Origin: Streptomyces rimosus subsp. rimosus
GTDB taxonomy: Bacteria; Actinomycetota; Actinomycetes; Streptomycetales; Streptomycetaceae
NCBI RefSeq assembly: GCF_000720725.1
Contig: NZ_JOCQ01000045.1
Location: 1 to 64,000 of the forward strand
DNA length: 64,000 nucleotides
Direction of reading: 5' to 3'
Made by a program: the position numbers and the translations under genes. Each line of letters opens with the position of its first letter. Positions within the stretch are counted from its first letter, which is position 1. A model generated the notes under the pieces. That model saw nothing but the letters and a program-made list of their open reading frames with translations. It did no database searches and was not told the origin of the DNA. Shown piece after piece: positions 49,426 through 60,810 of this stretch.

Positions 49426-50583
49426 TCAGTTGTGCAAGGAGTGCAGGGTCACGCCCTGCACGACGCGGTTGACCTCACCCGAGGGGAACGGGTTGTCGGC
49501 CCGCAGGCCCCGGGCCTGGGAGGCGCGCAGGGCGATGAGCTGGGCGTACACCACAGCGGACAGCGCCAGGGCGACGTCCTCGACGCCGTCGAGACCCGGC
49601 AGCGGCCAGGCGTCGTTGCCGTCCGCTTCCGTGACGGGGCCCGCGGAGACCGTGACGACGCTGCCGGCGGGAAGATTTCCGCGCAGCTCCGCGGAGATGT
49701 CCTGGTCGTACTTGCGGGTGTAGGGGTCGTTCGACATGTACACCACGACGGCCGAACGGTCGTTGAGCACCGCCTTGGGACCGTGCCGGAATCCCAGCGA
49801 GGTCTCCGAGACGGCCATGAGCCTCCCACCGGTGAGTTCGAGCACCTTCAGCGCCGACTCCTCGGCGAGGCCCTTCAGCGGGCCGCTGCCCAGGAAGACG
49901 ATGCGCTCGGGCACGCGGTCCACGAGGGCGCCGACGGTGCGGTCCACGGCGTCGCTCTCGCAGATCGACTCGGCCGCCTCGGCCAGGCGTTCGGCGACCC
50001 CGTCGTAGGCGCTGCCGCCGAGGGCGAGCAGTGCCGCGAGCGTCATGCACGTGAAGCTCGACGTCATGGCGAAACCACGGTCGTTGGACGCGGCCGGCAT
50101 CAGCAGCACGTGGGACTTCGGCAGCTTCGCGTGCTCGCGGGCCAGGCGGCCCTGCTCGTTGCAGGTGATCACGAGGTGGTGCACCTCGGAGAGGACCTGG
50201 TCGGCCAGGGCGGTGGCGGCCACGGACTCCGGGCTGTCACCCGAGCGCGCGAAGGAAACCAGCAGCGTGGGAACGTCCTCGGCGAGAGCGCCGCGGGGAT
50301 CGGCGACGAGGTCCGTGGTGGGGACCGCGTCGACGCGGCGTCCCAGGCGCCGGGCCAGGGCGGGCTGGAGCACCTGGCCGGCGAACGCTGAGGTGCCGGC
50401 ACCGGTGAGTACGACGCGCAGGTCACCGCGGGCGACGAGCGGACGCACGAAGGCGTCCAGCGACTCCCTGGAGGCCGCGACGATCCGGTCGACCTCCCGC
50501 CACAGGGCGGGCTGCTGGGCGATCTCGCGGACGGTGTGGGCGGCGCCGTCGTCCAGGGACGGGGTGCCGGAGGGCGTGGTCAC
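49426..50583 (-). CDS. agaS: SIS-domain aldose-ketose isomerase/deaminase (AgaS-like)
   Basis: This 385-residue protein has two SIS domains. The first has VVLTGAGTSAFAG and LLVSFARSGDSPES (about residues 55-115); the second has FLGSGPLKGLAEESALKVLEL (about 230-250) and FRHGPKAVLND. The combination is typical of AgaS, which converts galactosamine 6-phosphate to tagatose 6-phosphate with release of ammonia. GTG 50583 overlaps the kbaZ stop by four bases. GlmS-type aminotransferase activity is unlikely because there is no glutaminase domain. Confidence 0.88.
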   Translation of the reverse strand: MTTPSGTPSLDDGAAHTVREIAQQPALWREVDRIVAASRESLDAFVRPLVARGDLRVVLTGAGTSAFAGQVLQPALARRLGRRVDAVPTTDLVADPRGALAEDVPTLLVSFARSGDSPESVAATALADQVLSEVHHLVITCNEQGRLAREHAKLPKSHVLLMPAASNDRGFAMTSSFTCMTLAALLALGGSAYDGVAERLAEAAESICESDAVDRTVGALVDRVPERIVFLGSGPLKGLAEESALKVLELTGGRLMAVSETSLGFRHGPKAVLNDRSAVVVYMSNDPYTRKYDQDISAELRGNLPAGSVVTVSAGPVTEADGNDAWPLPGLDGVEDVALALSAVVYAQLIALRASQARGLRADNPFPSGEVNRVVQGVTLHSLHN

Positions 50584-51875
50584 ACGTGCTCCATCAGGTG
50601 GGGGTGGGAGGCGCGGTCGTAGTCGCGCAGAACGTCGCGGACGTGGTCCACGGCCAGGTCGCGCGGCCGGGCGGCGAGCTCGCCGTGGCGGACGCGGGCG
50701 TACTGGACCGGGAGGTGGGCGCTGAGCAGCGGCAGGGGGATGTCCACGGCCGAGAGGTTGTCCATCAGCCGGGCCTGGGCCTTTTCGATCTCAGGGTCGG
50801 GCCAGTAGTAACGCATCCGGTCGCTGTAGCTGTAGCGGCGTGCGAGGCGCTGCTCGGCAGCGCTGCCCGGGTGGTAGCCCTCCCACTTGGCGGGCTCGGC
50901 GAGCATCCGCTCCTCGACGACCTCGGGAAGGTGTGACCGCTCGGCGGCCGGGACCAGCTCGTCCTCGATCGCGGCGAGGGCGAACAGCGCCTCGCGCAGG
51001 GCGAAGGTCAGTCCGGGGCCCACCTTGAGGACCGCCCAGTGGTCCTCGACCAGCGCGGTGAGCGCCTCGGCGGTCTGGTAGTCGGTCGAGTGGGCCTCGT
51101 AGACCATGGTGGGCTCGTCGTCGAGGACCTTGCGCAGCTCCTCGGTCAGCTCGCGCCGGTAGTCGACGACCTGCACATGGTCGAACTCGACGGCCGGCTG
51201 GACCACGAGGGCCATGACGCGCGGCCAGACCTCGTCGATGCCGTGCTGGGCGAACGCCTTGCGGTGCTGCTCCAGAGTGGTGCGCGCCGCCTCGGGCGTG
51301 GTCGGGAGGAGCGCGTCGAGCGTCTCGTGCGCGCCGCCGGGTGTGGGCACCTCGGTACCGATCACGTACCGGATCCGCTCGGCCCGCTCGGGGCCGGCCG
51401 TCTCCTCGGCCACCCGGATCAGCCGTGCGGCGCGTTCGGCGACCACGTCGTCGGTCAGCGGTACGGGGTCATCGGCGCAGGCGAAGCTGCAGTCCAGGTG
51501 GATCTTGGTGAAGTCCGCCGCCACGTAGGCGGCGACCAGGGCGTCGGCCCGCTCCATCGCCTCGTCGGGCGTCAGGGACTGCCACCGGTTCGGTCCGAGG
51601 TGGTCGCCGCCGAGAATCACGCGGTCCAGTGGCAGACCGCTTTCGGCGGCGATGCCGTACACGAGGTCGCGGAAGTCCGCGGGCCGCATGCCCGTGTAAC
51701 CGCCGTACTGGTCGACCTGGTTCGAGGTCGCCTCCACCAGTACATGACCGCCGGTCTCCCGTGCCTGCACCACGGCCGCCTCGATGACCAGCGGATGAGC
51801 CGAACACACCGAGGTGATGCCCTGCGGCTGTCCGGCCTTCTGACGCCGGACCACCTCGCTCAACGGGCTCTGCAT
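50580..51875 (-). CDS. kbaZ: D-tagatose-bisphosphate aldolase non-catalytic subunit (KbaZ/GatZ)
   Basis: This 431-residue protein belongs to the GatZ/KbaZ family, needed for full activity and stability of the class II aldolase KbaY/GatY. Family stretches are ITSVCSAHPLVIEAA, VEATSNQVDQYGGYTGMRP, LGGDHLGPNRW and TKIHLDCSFACADDP. The start at 51875 (MQSPLSEVV) is preferred because AAGGGG precedes it; the frame stays open a few codons upstream. It is the first gene of the operon, divergent from the GntR gene, with an operator-like repeat at 51981-51999. Confidence 0.9.
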   Translation of the reverse strand: MQSPLSEVVRRQKAGQPQGITSVCSAHPLVIEAAVVQARETGGHVLVEATSNQVDQYGGYTGMRPADFRDLVYGIAAESGLPLDRVILGGDHLGPNRWQSLTPDEAMERADALVAAYVAADFTKIHLDCSFACADDPVPLTDDVVAERAARLIRVAEETAGPERAERIRYVIGTEVPTPGGAHETLDALLPTTPEAARTTLEQHRKAFAQHGIDEVWPRVMALVVQPAVEFDHVQVVDYRRELTEELRKVLDDEPTMVYEAHSTDYQTAEALTALVEDHWAVLKVGPGLTFALREALFALAAIEDELVPAAERSHLPEVVEERMLAEPAKWEGYHPGSAAEQRLARRYSYSDRMRYYWPDPEIEKAQARLMDNLSAVDIPLPLLSAHLPVQYARVRHGELAARPRDLAVDHVRDVLRDYDRASHPHLMEHV

Positions 51876-51980
51876 TGCCAACCCCTTACTCAACGTGTAT
51901 CTCAAGCCGATCCGCCGTCACGGCCTGCGGCTCACGCCGGACGGTACTGGTCTTATTTGGGGTCGTCAATAGTCTTATTC

Positions 51981-51999
51981 TGGTATGCAACTGGTATTG
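51981..51999. promoter_or_regulatory. GntR operator candidate before kbaZ
   Basis: TGGTATGCAACTGGTATTG is a direct repeat of TGGTAT with an 11-base period. It matches the site at 52859-52877 at 16 of 19 positions and lies in the kbaZ/gntR intergenic region (51876-52073). A related TGGTCT occurs nearby at 51948. Confidence 0.6.
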
Positions 52000-52073
52000 C
52001 ATAGCCGAACCGGCAGATCCGCGGCGACCCTCCAAGTCCGGTCGGCGATCGCTCAAATCTGGCTGGTCACCGT

Positions 52074-52862
52074 TTACGTCTGATTGGTGATGGAGGCCCG
52101 GAACCGGTAGCGGTCCCCCCGGTAGACCTGGACGGTCAGTTCGATCGGGCGTGATTCCTGATTCGACGTCAGCTGGGTCGCGACGAGCATCGGCATGGTC
52201 TCCCCGATCTCGAACAGCTCGATCTCCCGTGGCGTCGGGTGGCGGGCCTCGACCGAATAGTCGGCGATGCGGGGCAGCTGCGGCGGGTCGGCGGCGCGCA
52301 GGGTGGCGTAGAGCGAGGCCGTGTTGAAGTCGGTCTCGGCCAGGGCGGGGCAGGGCGCCAACGGAAGCCGGTTGTGCTCAAGCACGACGAGCAGACCGTC
52401 GAGGAAGCGCAGTCGATGGAGGTCGAAGAGGTCGGCGCCCGGAGCGATCCGGAGCTGCTCGGCCTCGGACACCGTGGCCGGGCGAACGGTGGCGGAGAGC
52501 ACCTTGCCGGCCGTCGTCAAGCCGTTGGCCTGCGCATAGTCGGCGAACCCCTGGACCTGCGGGGCCGCCGAGGTGGCCGTCGTCGTCGCCTCGGGGAGAA
52601 GACCGAGCTCGGCGACGAACCACCCGCGCGACGATGACGGCCGCACGATGCCGCGCGATTCCAATTGCGCAAGGGCCGCTCGCAGCGTCACGCGCGACAC
52701 GGCGTACCGGTCGACCAGAGCCCGCTCGGAGGGCAGCCGGTCACCGCGGCGGGCGCCGGCGGCGCGCAGGTCGTCGAGCAACTGCGTGGCTGTGCGCTCG
52801 TACAGCGGGAGGACGTCGTCCCCGAACAGGCCTCTGGGCATTGACGTTTTCGCATCTGCCAT
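52074..52862 (-). CDS. GntR/HutC-family regulator (UTRA domain)
   Basis: This 262-residue regulator has an N-terminal winged helix (LYERTATQLLDDLRAAGARRG through DRYAVSRVTLRAALAQLESRGI, about 19-70). The C-terminal UTRA effector domain has the usual LFDLHRLRFLDGLLVVLEHN and ends with IELTVQVYRGDRYRFRASI. UTRA domains often bind phosphorylated amino sugars. ATG 52862 lies inside the TGGTAT operator and has no ribosome site, consistent with a leaderless, self-controlled gene; ATG 52841 (MPRGLFG) is the alternative. The same repeat occurs before kbaZ and the glycosidase gene. Confidence 0.9.
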   Translation of the reverse strand: MADAKTSMPRGLFGDDVLPLYERTATQLLDDLRAAGARRGDRLPSERALVDRYAVSRVTLRAALAQLESRGIVRPSSSRGWFVAELGLLPEATTTATSAAPQVQGFADYAQANGLTTAGKVLSATVRPATVSEAEQLRIAPGADLFDLHRLRFLDGLLVVLEHNRLPLAPCPALAETDFNTASLYATLRAADPPQLPRIADYSVEARHPTPREIELFEIGETMPMLVATQLTSNQESRPIELTVQVYRGDRYRFRASITNQT

Positions 52863-52877
52863 ACCAGAAGCATACCA
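52859..52877 (-). promoter_or_regulatory. GntR operator overlapping its own start
   Basis: On the minus strand TGGTATGCTTCTGGTATGG repeats TGGTAT with an 11-base period. TATGCT inside it could be a -10 box (with TTGGCG 16 bases upstream), placing transcription start at the ATG 52862, a leaderless arrangement that the bound regulator would block. Confidence 0.6.
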
Positions 52878-52919
52878 ATCCGATCGACGGCGCCAATCCT
52901 TGTCCAGGAGGCCCGCCCG

Positions 52920-52949
52920 TTGACATGCCACTCGAATACCACTTACGTT
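52920..52949 (+). promoter_or_regulatory. promoter of the glycosidase gene with a third operator copy
   Basis: TTGACA (52920-52925) and TACGTT (52944-52949) are 18 bases apart, a strong match. Between them the minus strand reads TGGTATTCGAGTGGCATG (52941-52924), a variant of the GntR repeat with the same 11-base period. Transcription would start near 52956. Confidence 0.7.
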
Positions 52950-52967
52950 CTCGAAGCAGGCCACCCG

Positions 52968-53030
52968 ATGATGAAGAAGTCGCCCGTGAGCAACCTTCCG
53001 TTTCGCCGCGCCTCGGGCACCCGCCGGTGA
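52968..53030 (+). CDS. possible 20-residue leader peptide
   Basis: An ATG-ATG start just after the predicted transcription start opens a 20-codon frame (MMKKSPVSNLPF...), preceded by AGCAGG. It lies in the long leader (about 335 bases) of the glycosidase mRNA. It may be a leader ORF, a remnant of a deleted gene, or chance. The rest of the 428-base gap 52863-53290 shows no other gene. Confidence 0.2.
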   Translation: MMKKSPVSNLPFRRASGTRR

Positions 53031-53290
53031 TCCAGGCAGCGTTGTCGCAGCTCACCGAGGATGCCCGCCCGCTACCGCCGGAGGCGACCTCGCACTGGGA
53101 TGCCCGTTCGGGCGATACGCCGTCCCCCGACCCCAGCCGACCCTCTGCAAAACCGGTAGTAGACCAGGCATCGACCAGCCTTACGGACGGTCGCTTCGTC
53201 GCGAGCGTGCGGCTCGACTCTGACGATCCACGACGACGGACAAAAGGCGGCTGCCCCAGTCGGGCACGCACGACCGAAAGAGAGTTCGAC

Positions 53291-55366
53291 ATGACGGACA
53301 TGAACCGGCGAAGCGTACTGAAGGTGGCGCTGGGGGGTGCCGGCCTGGCCGCCTTCCCCGCCGTGGCCATGGGCGCCTCACCCGCGGCCGCCGCACCGAA
53401 CTCGGATCCTGACCTCGTCGGAGTCGGCGACACCTCCATCACCCTGGAGTTCGACGACCAACTGCGCAGCCGGGTGGCGCTCAAGGGCGTCGGCCTCACC
53501 CGCTTCGACGCCGGCGAAGCCCTGCTGGTGGGCGGTAAGGCCATCGAGGCGTTCGCCTACCGCGGGCACCGGACCCACGGCACCCGGCACCCCCGCCACG
53601 GCGCGGGCGTCCGGGTGACGATCGAGGGCACGTCCAGGGAAGGCGTACAGAAGACGGTCGTGCTGACCTCCTTCGAGCGTCTTACCGGCATGATCGTGAT
53701 GAAGGTGACCTACACCAACAGGTCCTCCACCGCGCTGAAGGTGACCGGGTGGCGCAACGGAGCCCACGAACTCCTGGAGGCTCCCGGCGGCTTCTACACC
53801 TTCTCCGGTACCACGTACACGGACCGCCGCGACTGGGTGATGCCGGTGAAGGACGGCTATGTCCAGGAGAACTCGCTGGGGATGGACTCCTCCGACTACG
53901 GCGGCGGCACCCCGCTGGCGACCGTCTGGCGCCGGGGCGCGGGCCTCTCCGTCGGACATGTCGAGCCCGTGGCGACGGTCCTGCGCATGCCGGTCCGCAA
54001 GACGGACGCCGGAGCGAGCATCGCCATCCAGGACGACACCGCCCGCACCCTGAGGCCGGGCCGCCGGCTCAGCACCGACACCACGTTTCTGACCGCCCTC
54101 CCGGGCGACCACTTCGTGCCGCTCCAGCGGTACCGCGACTACATGAGCGACATCGGCCAGCGCGCCCCCAAGGTCCCCGCCTCGGCCTTCGAGCCCATCT
54201 GGTGTGCCTGGGGCTACGAGCGCGGCTTCGCCACCGAGCAGGTCACCGCAGCACTGCCGAAGGCGCACGAGGTCGGCCTGCGCTGGGCCGCGCTCGACGA
54301 CGGCTGGCAGACCAACGAGGGCGACTGGGACATCAACACGGCGAAGTTCCCGCGCGGCGAAGCGGACATGCGGGCCTTCACCAAGAAGATACGGGACGCC
54401 GGTCTGCGGCCACGCCTGTGGTGGGCCCCGCTGGCGGCGGACCCCGACAGCAACCTGTTCCGGGACCGGCCCGACATGCTGCTGCTGGACCGCGACGGCA
54501 ACAAGCAGGACGTCACCTGGTGGGACGCCTACACCCTCTGTCCGGCCTACCGGCCGACGGTGGACTACTTCGTCGAGCAGGCGAAGAGGTTCATCGGCGA
54601 CTGGGGTTACGAGGGGCTCAAGATCGACGGCCAGCACCTCAACAGCGTCGCGCCCTGCTACAACCCGAAGCACCGGCACGCCCGCCCCGAGGAATCCACC
54701 GAGGGCGTGGCCCTGTTCTGGAAGGCGATCCACGAAGCCGCGCACGAGGCGAACCCCGACGCCCTCGTCGAGCTCTGCCCCTGCGGCACCGCCTTCGCCT
54801 TCCACAACCTGCCCTACGTCGACCAGTACCCCAGCTCGGACCCGGAGTCCTCCTACCAGGTCCGGAGCAAGGGCAAGTCGATGAAGGCGCTGATGGGCGC
54901 GGGCAGCAGCTACGCCGGCGACCACGTCGAACTGAGCGACGGCGGGAACGACTTCGCGTCCTCCTACGGCATCGGAGCCGTCCTGTCGACCAAGTTCACC
55001 CTCCCCGGAACCGGAGCCCCGGACAAGGCGACCGACCTCACCCCGGAGAAGGAGGTCCTCTGGCGCAAGTGGGTGTCCCTGTACGAGAAGAACATGCTGT
55101 CCACCGGCGAGTACCGCGGTGAGCTGTACGACATCGGCTTCGACAAGCCCGAGGCGCATGTCGTGGCCAAGAAGCGCACCCTCCACTACGCCTTCTACGC
55201 CGACAAGTGGGACGGGACGGTCGAGCTGCGCGGTCTGGGCCGCACGCGGTACCGCCTGACCGACCCGTTCACCGGCAAGTCACTCGGCACCGCCACTGCT
55301 CAGCACAACACCGTGAAGCTGTCCTTCGAGCGGTTCCAGCTCATCGTGGCCGAGCCCATCGGCTGA
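53291..55366 (+). CDS. Tat-exported GH36-like alpha-galactosidase/alpha-N-acetylgalactosaminidase
   Basis: This 691-residue hydrolase begins with a twin-arginine signal (NRRSVLKVALGGAGLAAF) ending near an Ala-rich cleavage site at about residue 36, so it is exported folded. A beta-sandwich domain precedes a barrel with WCAWGYERGF, DDGWQTNEGDWDINTAKFP and LRPRLWWAP. Asp446 in GLKIDGQ fits the clan GH-D nucleophile, and Asp517 in SSDPESSYQV fits the acid/base. A C-terminal beta domain ends the protein. ATG 53291 follows GAAAGAGAG. Its promoter shares the GntR repeat with the kbaZ operon, so it probably releases galactose or GalNAc from glycans for that pathway. The precise sugar is not certain. 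Confidence 0.85.
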   Translation: MTDMNRRSVLKVALGGAGLAAFPAVAMGASPAAAAPNSDPDLVGVGDTSITLEFDDQLRSRVALKGVGLTRFDAGEALLVGGKAIEAFAYRGHRTHGTRHPRHGAGVRVTIEGTSREGVQKTVVLTSFERLTGMIVMKVTYTNRSSTALKVTGWRNGAHELLEAPGGFYTFSGTTYTDRRDWVMPVKDGYVQENSLGMDSSDYGGGTPLATVWRRGAGLSVGHVEPVATVLRMPVRKTDAGASIAIQDDTARTLRPGRRLSTDTTFLTALPGDHFVPLQRYRDYMSDIGQRAPKVPASAFEPIWCAWGYERGFATEQVTAALPKAHEVGLRWAALDDGWQTNEGDWDINTAKFPRGEADMRAFTKKIRDAGLRPRLWWAPLAADPDSNLFRDRPDMLLLDRDGNKQDVTWWDAYTLCPAYRPTVDYFVEQAKRFIGDWGYEGLKIDGQHLNSVAPCYNPKHRHARPEESTEGVALFWKAIHEAAHEANPDALVELCPCGTAFAFHNLPYVDQYPSSDPESSYQVRSKGKSMKALMGAGSSYAGDHVELSDGGNDFASSYGIGAVLSTKFTLPGTGAPDKATDLTPEKEVLWRKWVSLYEKNMLSTGEYRGELYDIGFDKPEAHVVAKKRTLHYAFYADKWDGTVELRGLGRTRYRLTDPFTGKSLGTATAQHNTVKLSFERFQLIVAEPIG

Positions 55367-55516
55367 TCAGCCGGAGGGGGCCGGGCGGCCGGGGCAACAC
55401 TCCTGACCATGCGAGTGGCGCGCCACAGGCTTGCCGGGCCCCCGCTTCTCCACCTGTACGGCGTCCGACTACCTGAGCCGCGGCAGACCATCGAGTGCCC
55501 TGGTAACGAAGCAGTA

Positions 55517-59146
<3,630 letters not shown>

Positions 59147-59479
59147 ACCGCCATTGTGGCAGCGGACTTGGCGGGACCGGCGATTTCCGCCCGGCCGCGC
59201 GCCCGGCCCGGACCGACGCGGCGGGCCCCGGCCCCGGTGGGGACCCCGGCGCAATTCACTTCATCGCCTTTACGCCCCCTTGACCATCCGCGGAAACGTC
59301 ACTTCGACGGTGTTTCCATCATTCCGTACTAATTCCATAATTACCTCTCTGACCTGCGGTGATTCCTCAAAAGAGTGCTGCTGCCCGGAATCCTTTTACT
59401 AGCTCTTGGTTTCCTGGGACCGTCGATCCCACGACACCCCAACGGCTCGCGACCGGCGAGTCCGGGAGGCGGGAGAAGC
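59147..59479. other. divergent intergenic region with promoter candidate
   Basis: This 333-base gap contains a relatively AT-rich patch (59315-59350). On the plus strand TTCGAC (59303-59308) and TACTAA (59327-59332) are 18 bases apart and may serve the downstream gene. An inverted repeat GGAAAC/GTTTCC (59292-59317) overlaps it. No RNA gene or small ORF was recognised. Confidence 0.4.
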
Positions 59480-60343
59480 ATGCAGTACGGCAGCGCTCTG
59501 CGCGAGGCGGTCCGATCGCCTCGTACGACACCGCTCATCGGCATCTACGACATGTATTCGGCTTCCATCGCGGCACAGCACTACGACGGGATGTTCGTCT
59601 CCGGATTCGGCTTCGCCGCGTCCCATTACGGCCTGCCCGACATCGGGTTCATCGCCTGGCCGGACATGGTGCAGTTCGTGGAACGGCTGCGCCTGGCCTT
59701 TCCGGCCCACCACCTGCTCGTGGACATCGACGACGGCTACGTGGACCACGAGGTCGCCTGTCACGTCGTCCAGCGCCTGGAGCGCTGCGGCGCCTCCGGA
59801 GTGATCCTGGAGGACCAGCGCAGACCGCGCCGGTGCGGTCACGCCGAAGGCAAGCTGATCCTCCCCCTGGAGGACTACCTCGACAAACTGAACATGGTGC
59901 TCGCCAGCCGCAAGGACCTGGTCGTGGTGGCGCGTACGGACGCCACGGAGGAGGCGGAGATCGTCCGGCGGGCGGCGGCGCTCGCCGAGACCGACGCGGA
60001 CGTGGTCCTCGTGGACGGGGTGCGCAGCGTGGCGTGGATCGAACGGATCCGGTCCGTGGTGGGCGGCAAACCCCTGCTGTTCAACCAGATCGCGGGCGGC
60101 AAATCCCCCCGCCTCTCGCTCACCGAACTGACCGAACTCGGCGTGGACGTGGCGATCTACAGCACCCCGTGCCTGTTCGCCGCGCACGGCGCCGTCGACG
60201 GCGCGCTGGCCGACCTCAAGGCGGCCGACGGGCGGCTGCCCGACACGGGCAGCGGCGGCAGCGTCGAACTGAGGGCGGCCACCGAGCTGTTGGAGCGCAA
60301 CATCAGCAGGCGGCGGGCACCCCGCGAACCGGCTCCCATCTGA
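59480..60343 (+). CDS. isocitrate lyase/PEP mutase superfamily protein
   Basis: This 287-residue protein belongs to the ICL/PEPM superfamily of (beta/alpha)8 barrels that act on alpha-oxyanion carboxylates. Metal-binding VDIDDGY (80-86) and the flexible catalytic loop EDQRRPRRCGH with Cys119 match lyase members, for example methylisocitrate-lyase-like, oxaloacetate decarboxylase or carboxyphosphonoenolpyruvate mutase enzymes. True PEP mutases carry a different loop, and there is no phosphonopyruvate decarboxylase nearby. GGGAGAAGC precedes ATG 59480. The next small secreted-protein gene starts 14 bases after its stop. The substrate is unknown. Confidence 0.82.
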   Translation: MQYGSALREAVRSPRTTPLIGIYDMYSASIAAQHYDGMFVSGFGFAASHYGLPDIGFIAWPDMVQFVERLRLAFPAHHLLVDIDDGYVDHEVACHVVQRLERCGASGVILEDQRRPRRCGHAEGKLILPLEDYLDKLNMVLASRKDLVVVARTDATEEAEIVRRAAALAETDADVVLVDGVRSVAWIERIRSVVGGKPLLFNQIAGGKSPRLSLTELTELGVDVAIYSTPCLFAAHGAVDGALADLKAADGRLPDTGSGGSVELRAATELLERNISRRRAPREPAPI

Positions 60344-60357
60344 GACGAGGCTCTCGT

Positions 60358-60810
60358 ATGGCACCGAACCCCTCTCGGGGCGGCGCCGGGCGGCTCCGGG
60401 ACCGTGTGCAGCGGTCCCGGGCCGCGCGCCCGTCCACACCGGCCGTCGCCGTCGCGGTGGTCACGGGCGTGCTGTGGGGCGGCGCCGCCGCCCAGGCCGC
60501 CCCGCAGTCCCCACCGCTCCCGCCGCACACACCCCAGCCGTGCGCGTCCTCCGACAGCCAGGAAGAACCGCCGGCGCCGCCCCGCGGCAGCACGTCCGTC
60601 GGCCTGCTGGTGATCGACAACTCCTCGGCGGACTCCTGGCTGGAGGTCGACCGGACGCTCAACACCCTGCTCGCCGGCAAGGGCACGGCGGGCAGCGACC
60701 ACGACGGTGGCGGCGGCGCCATCGACGTACGGACCCGGGACGCGAACGGCCCCGGCGCCGACCCGGCGCGCGTCGGGCACCCGCCCTGGCAGACCGGTGA
60801 CGATGAGTGA
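60358..60810 (+). CDS. small secreted protein of unknown function
   Basis: I do not recognise a family for this 150-residue protein. Basic residues and a hydrophobic stretch TPAVAVAVVTGVLWGGAAAQA (about 27-47) form a signal peptide or anchor. The mature part is Pro/Ser/Gly-rich and low in complexity, with one more ordered segment GLLVIDNSSADSWLEVDRTLN. GACGAGG is near the ATG. Its last eight bases overlap the permease gene, so the two are coupled. Confidence 0.6.
   Translation: MAPNPSRGGAGRLRDRVQRSRAARPSTPAVAVAVVTGVLWGGAAAQAAPQSPPLPPHTPQPCASSDSQEEPPAPPRGSTSVGLLVIDNSSADSWLEVDRTLNTLLAGKGTAGSDHDGGGGAIDVRTRDANGPGADPARVGHPPWQTGDDE

Noticed and set aside
59480..60343. A phosphonate biosynthesis locus led by PEP mutase
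   Set aside because: The catalytic loop has a Cys typical of lyase members of the superfamily, and no phosphonopyruvate decarboxylase or other phosphonate gene is nearby.
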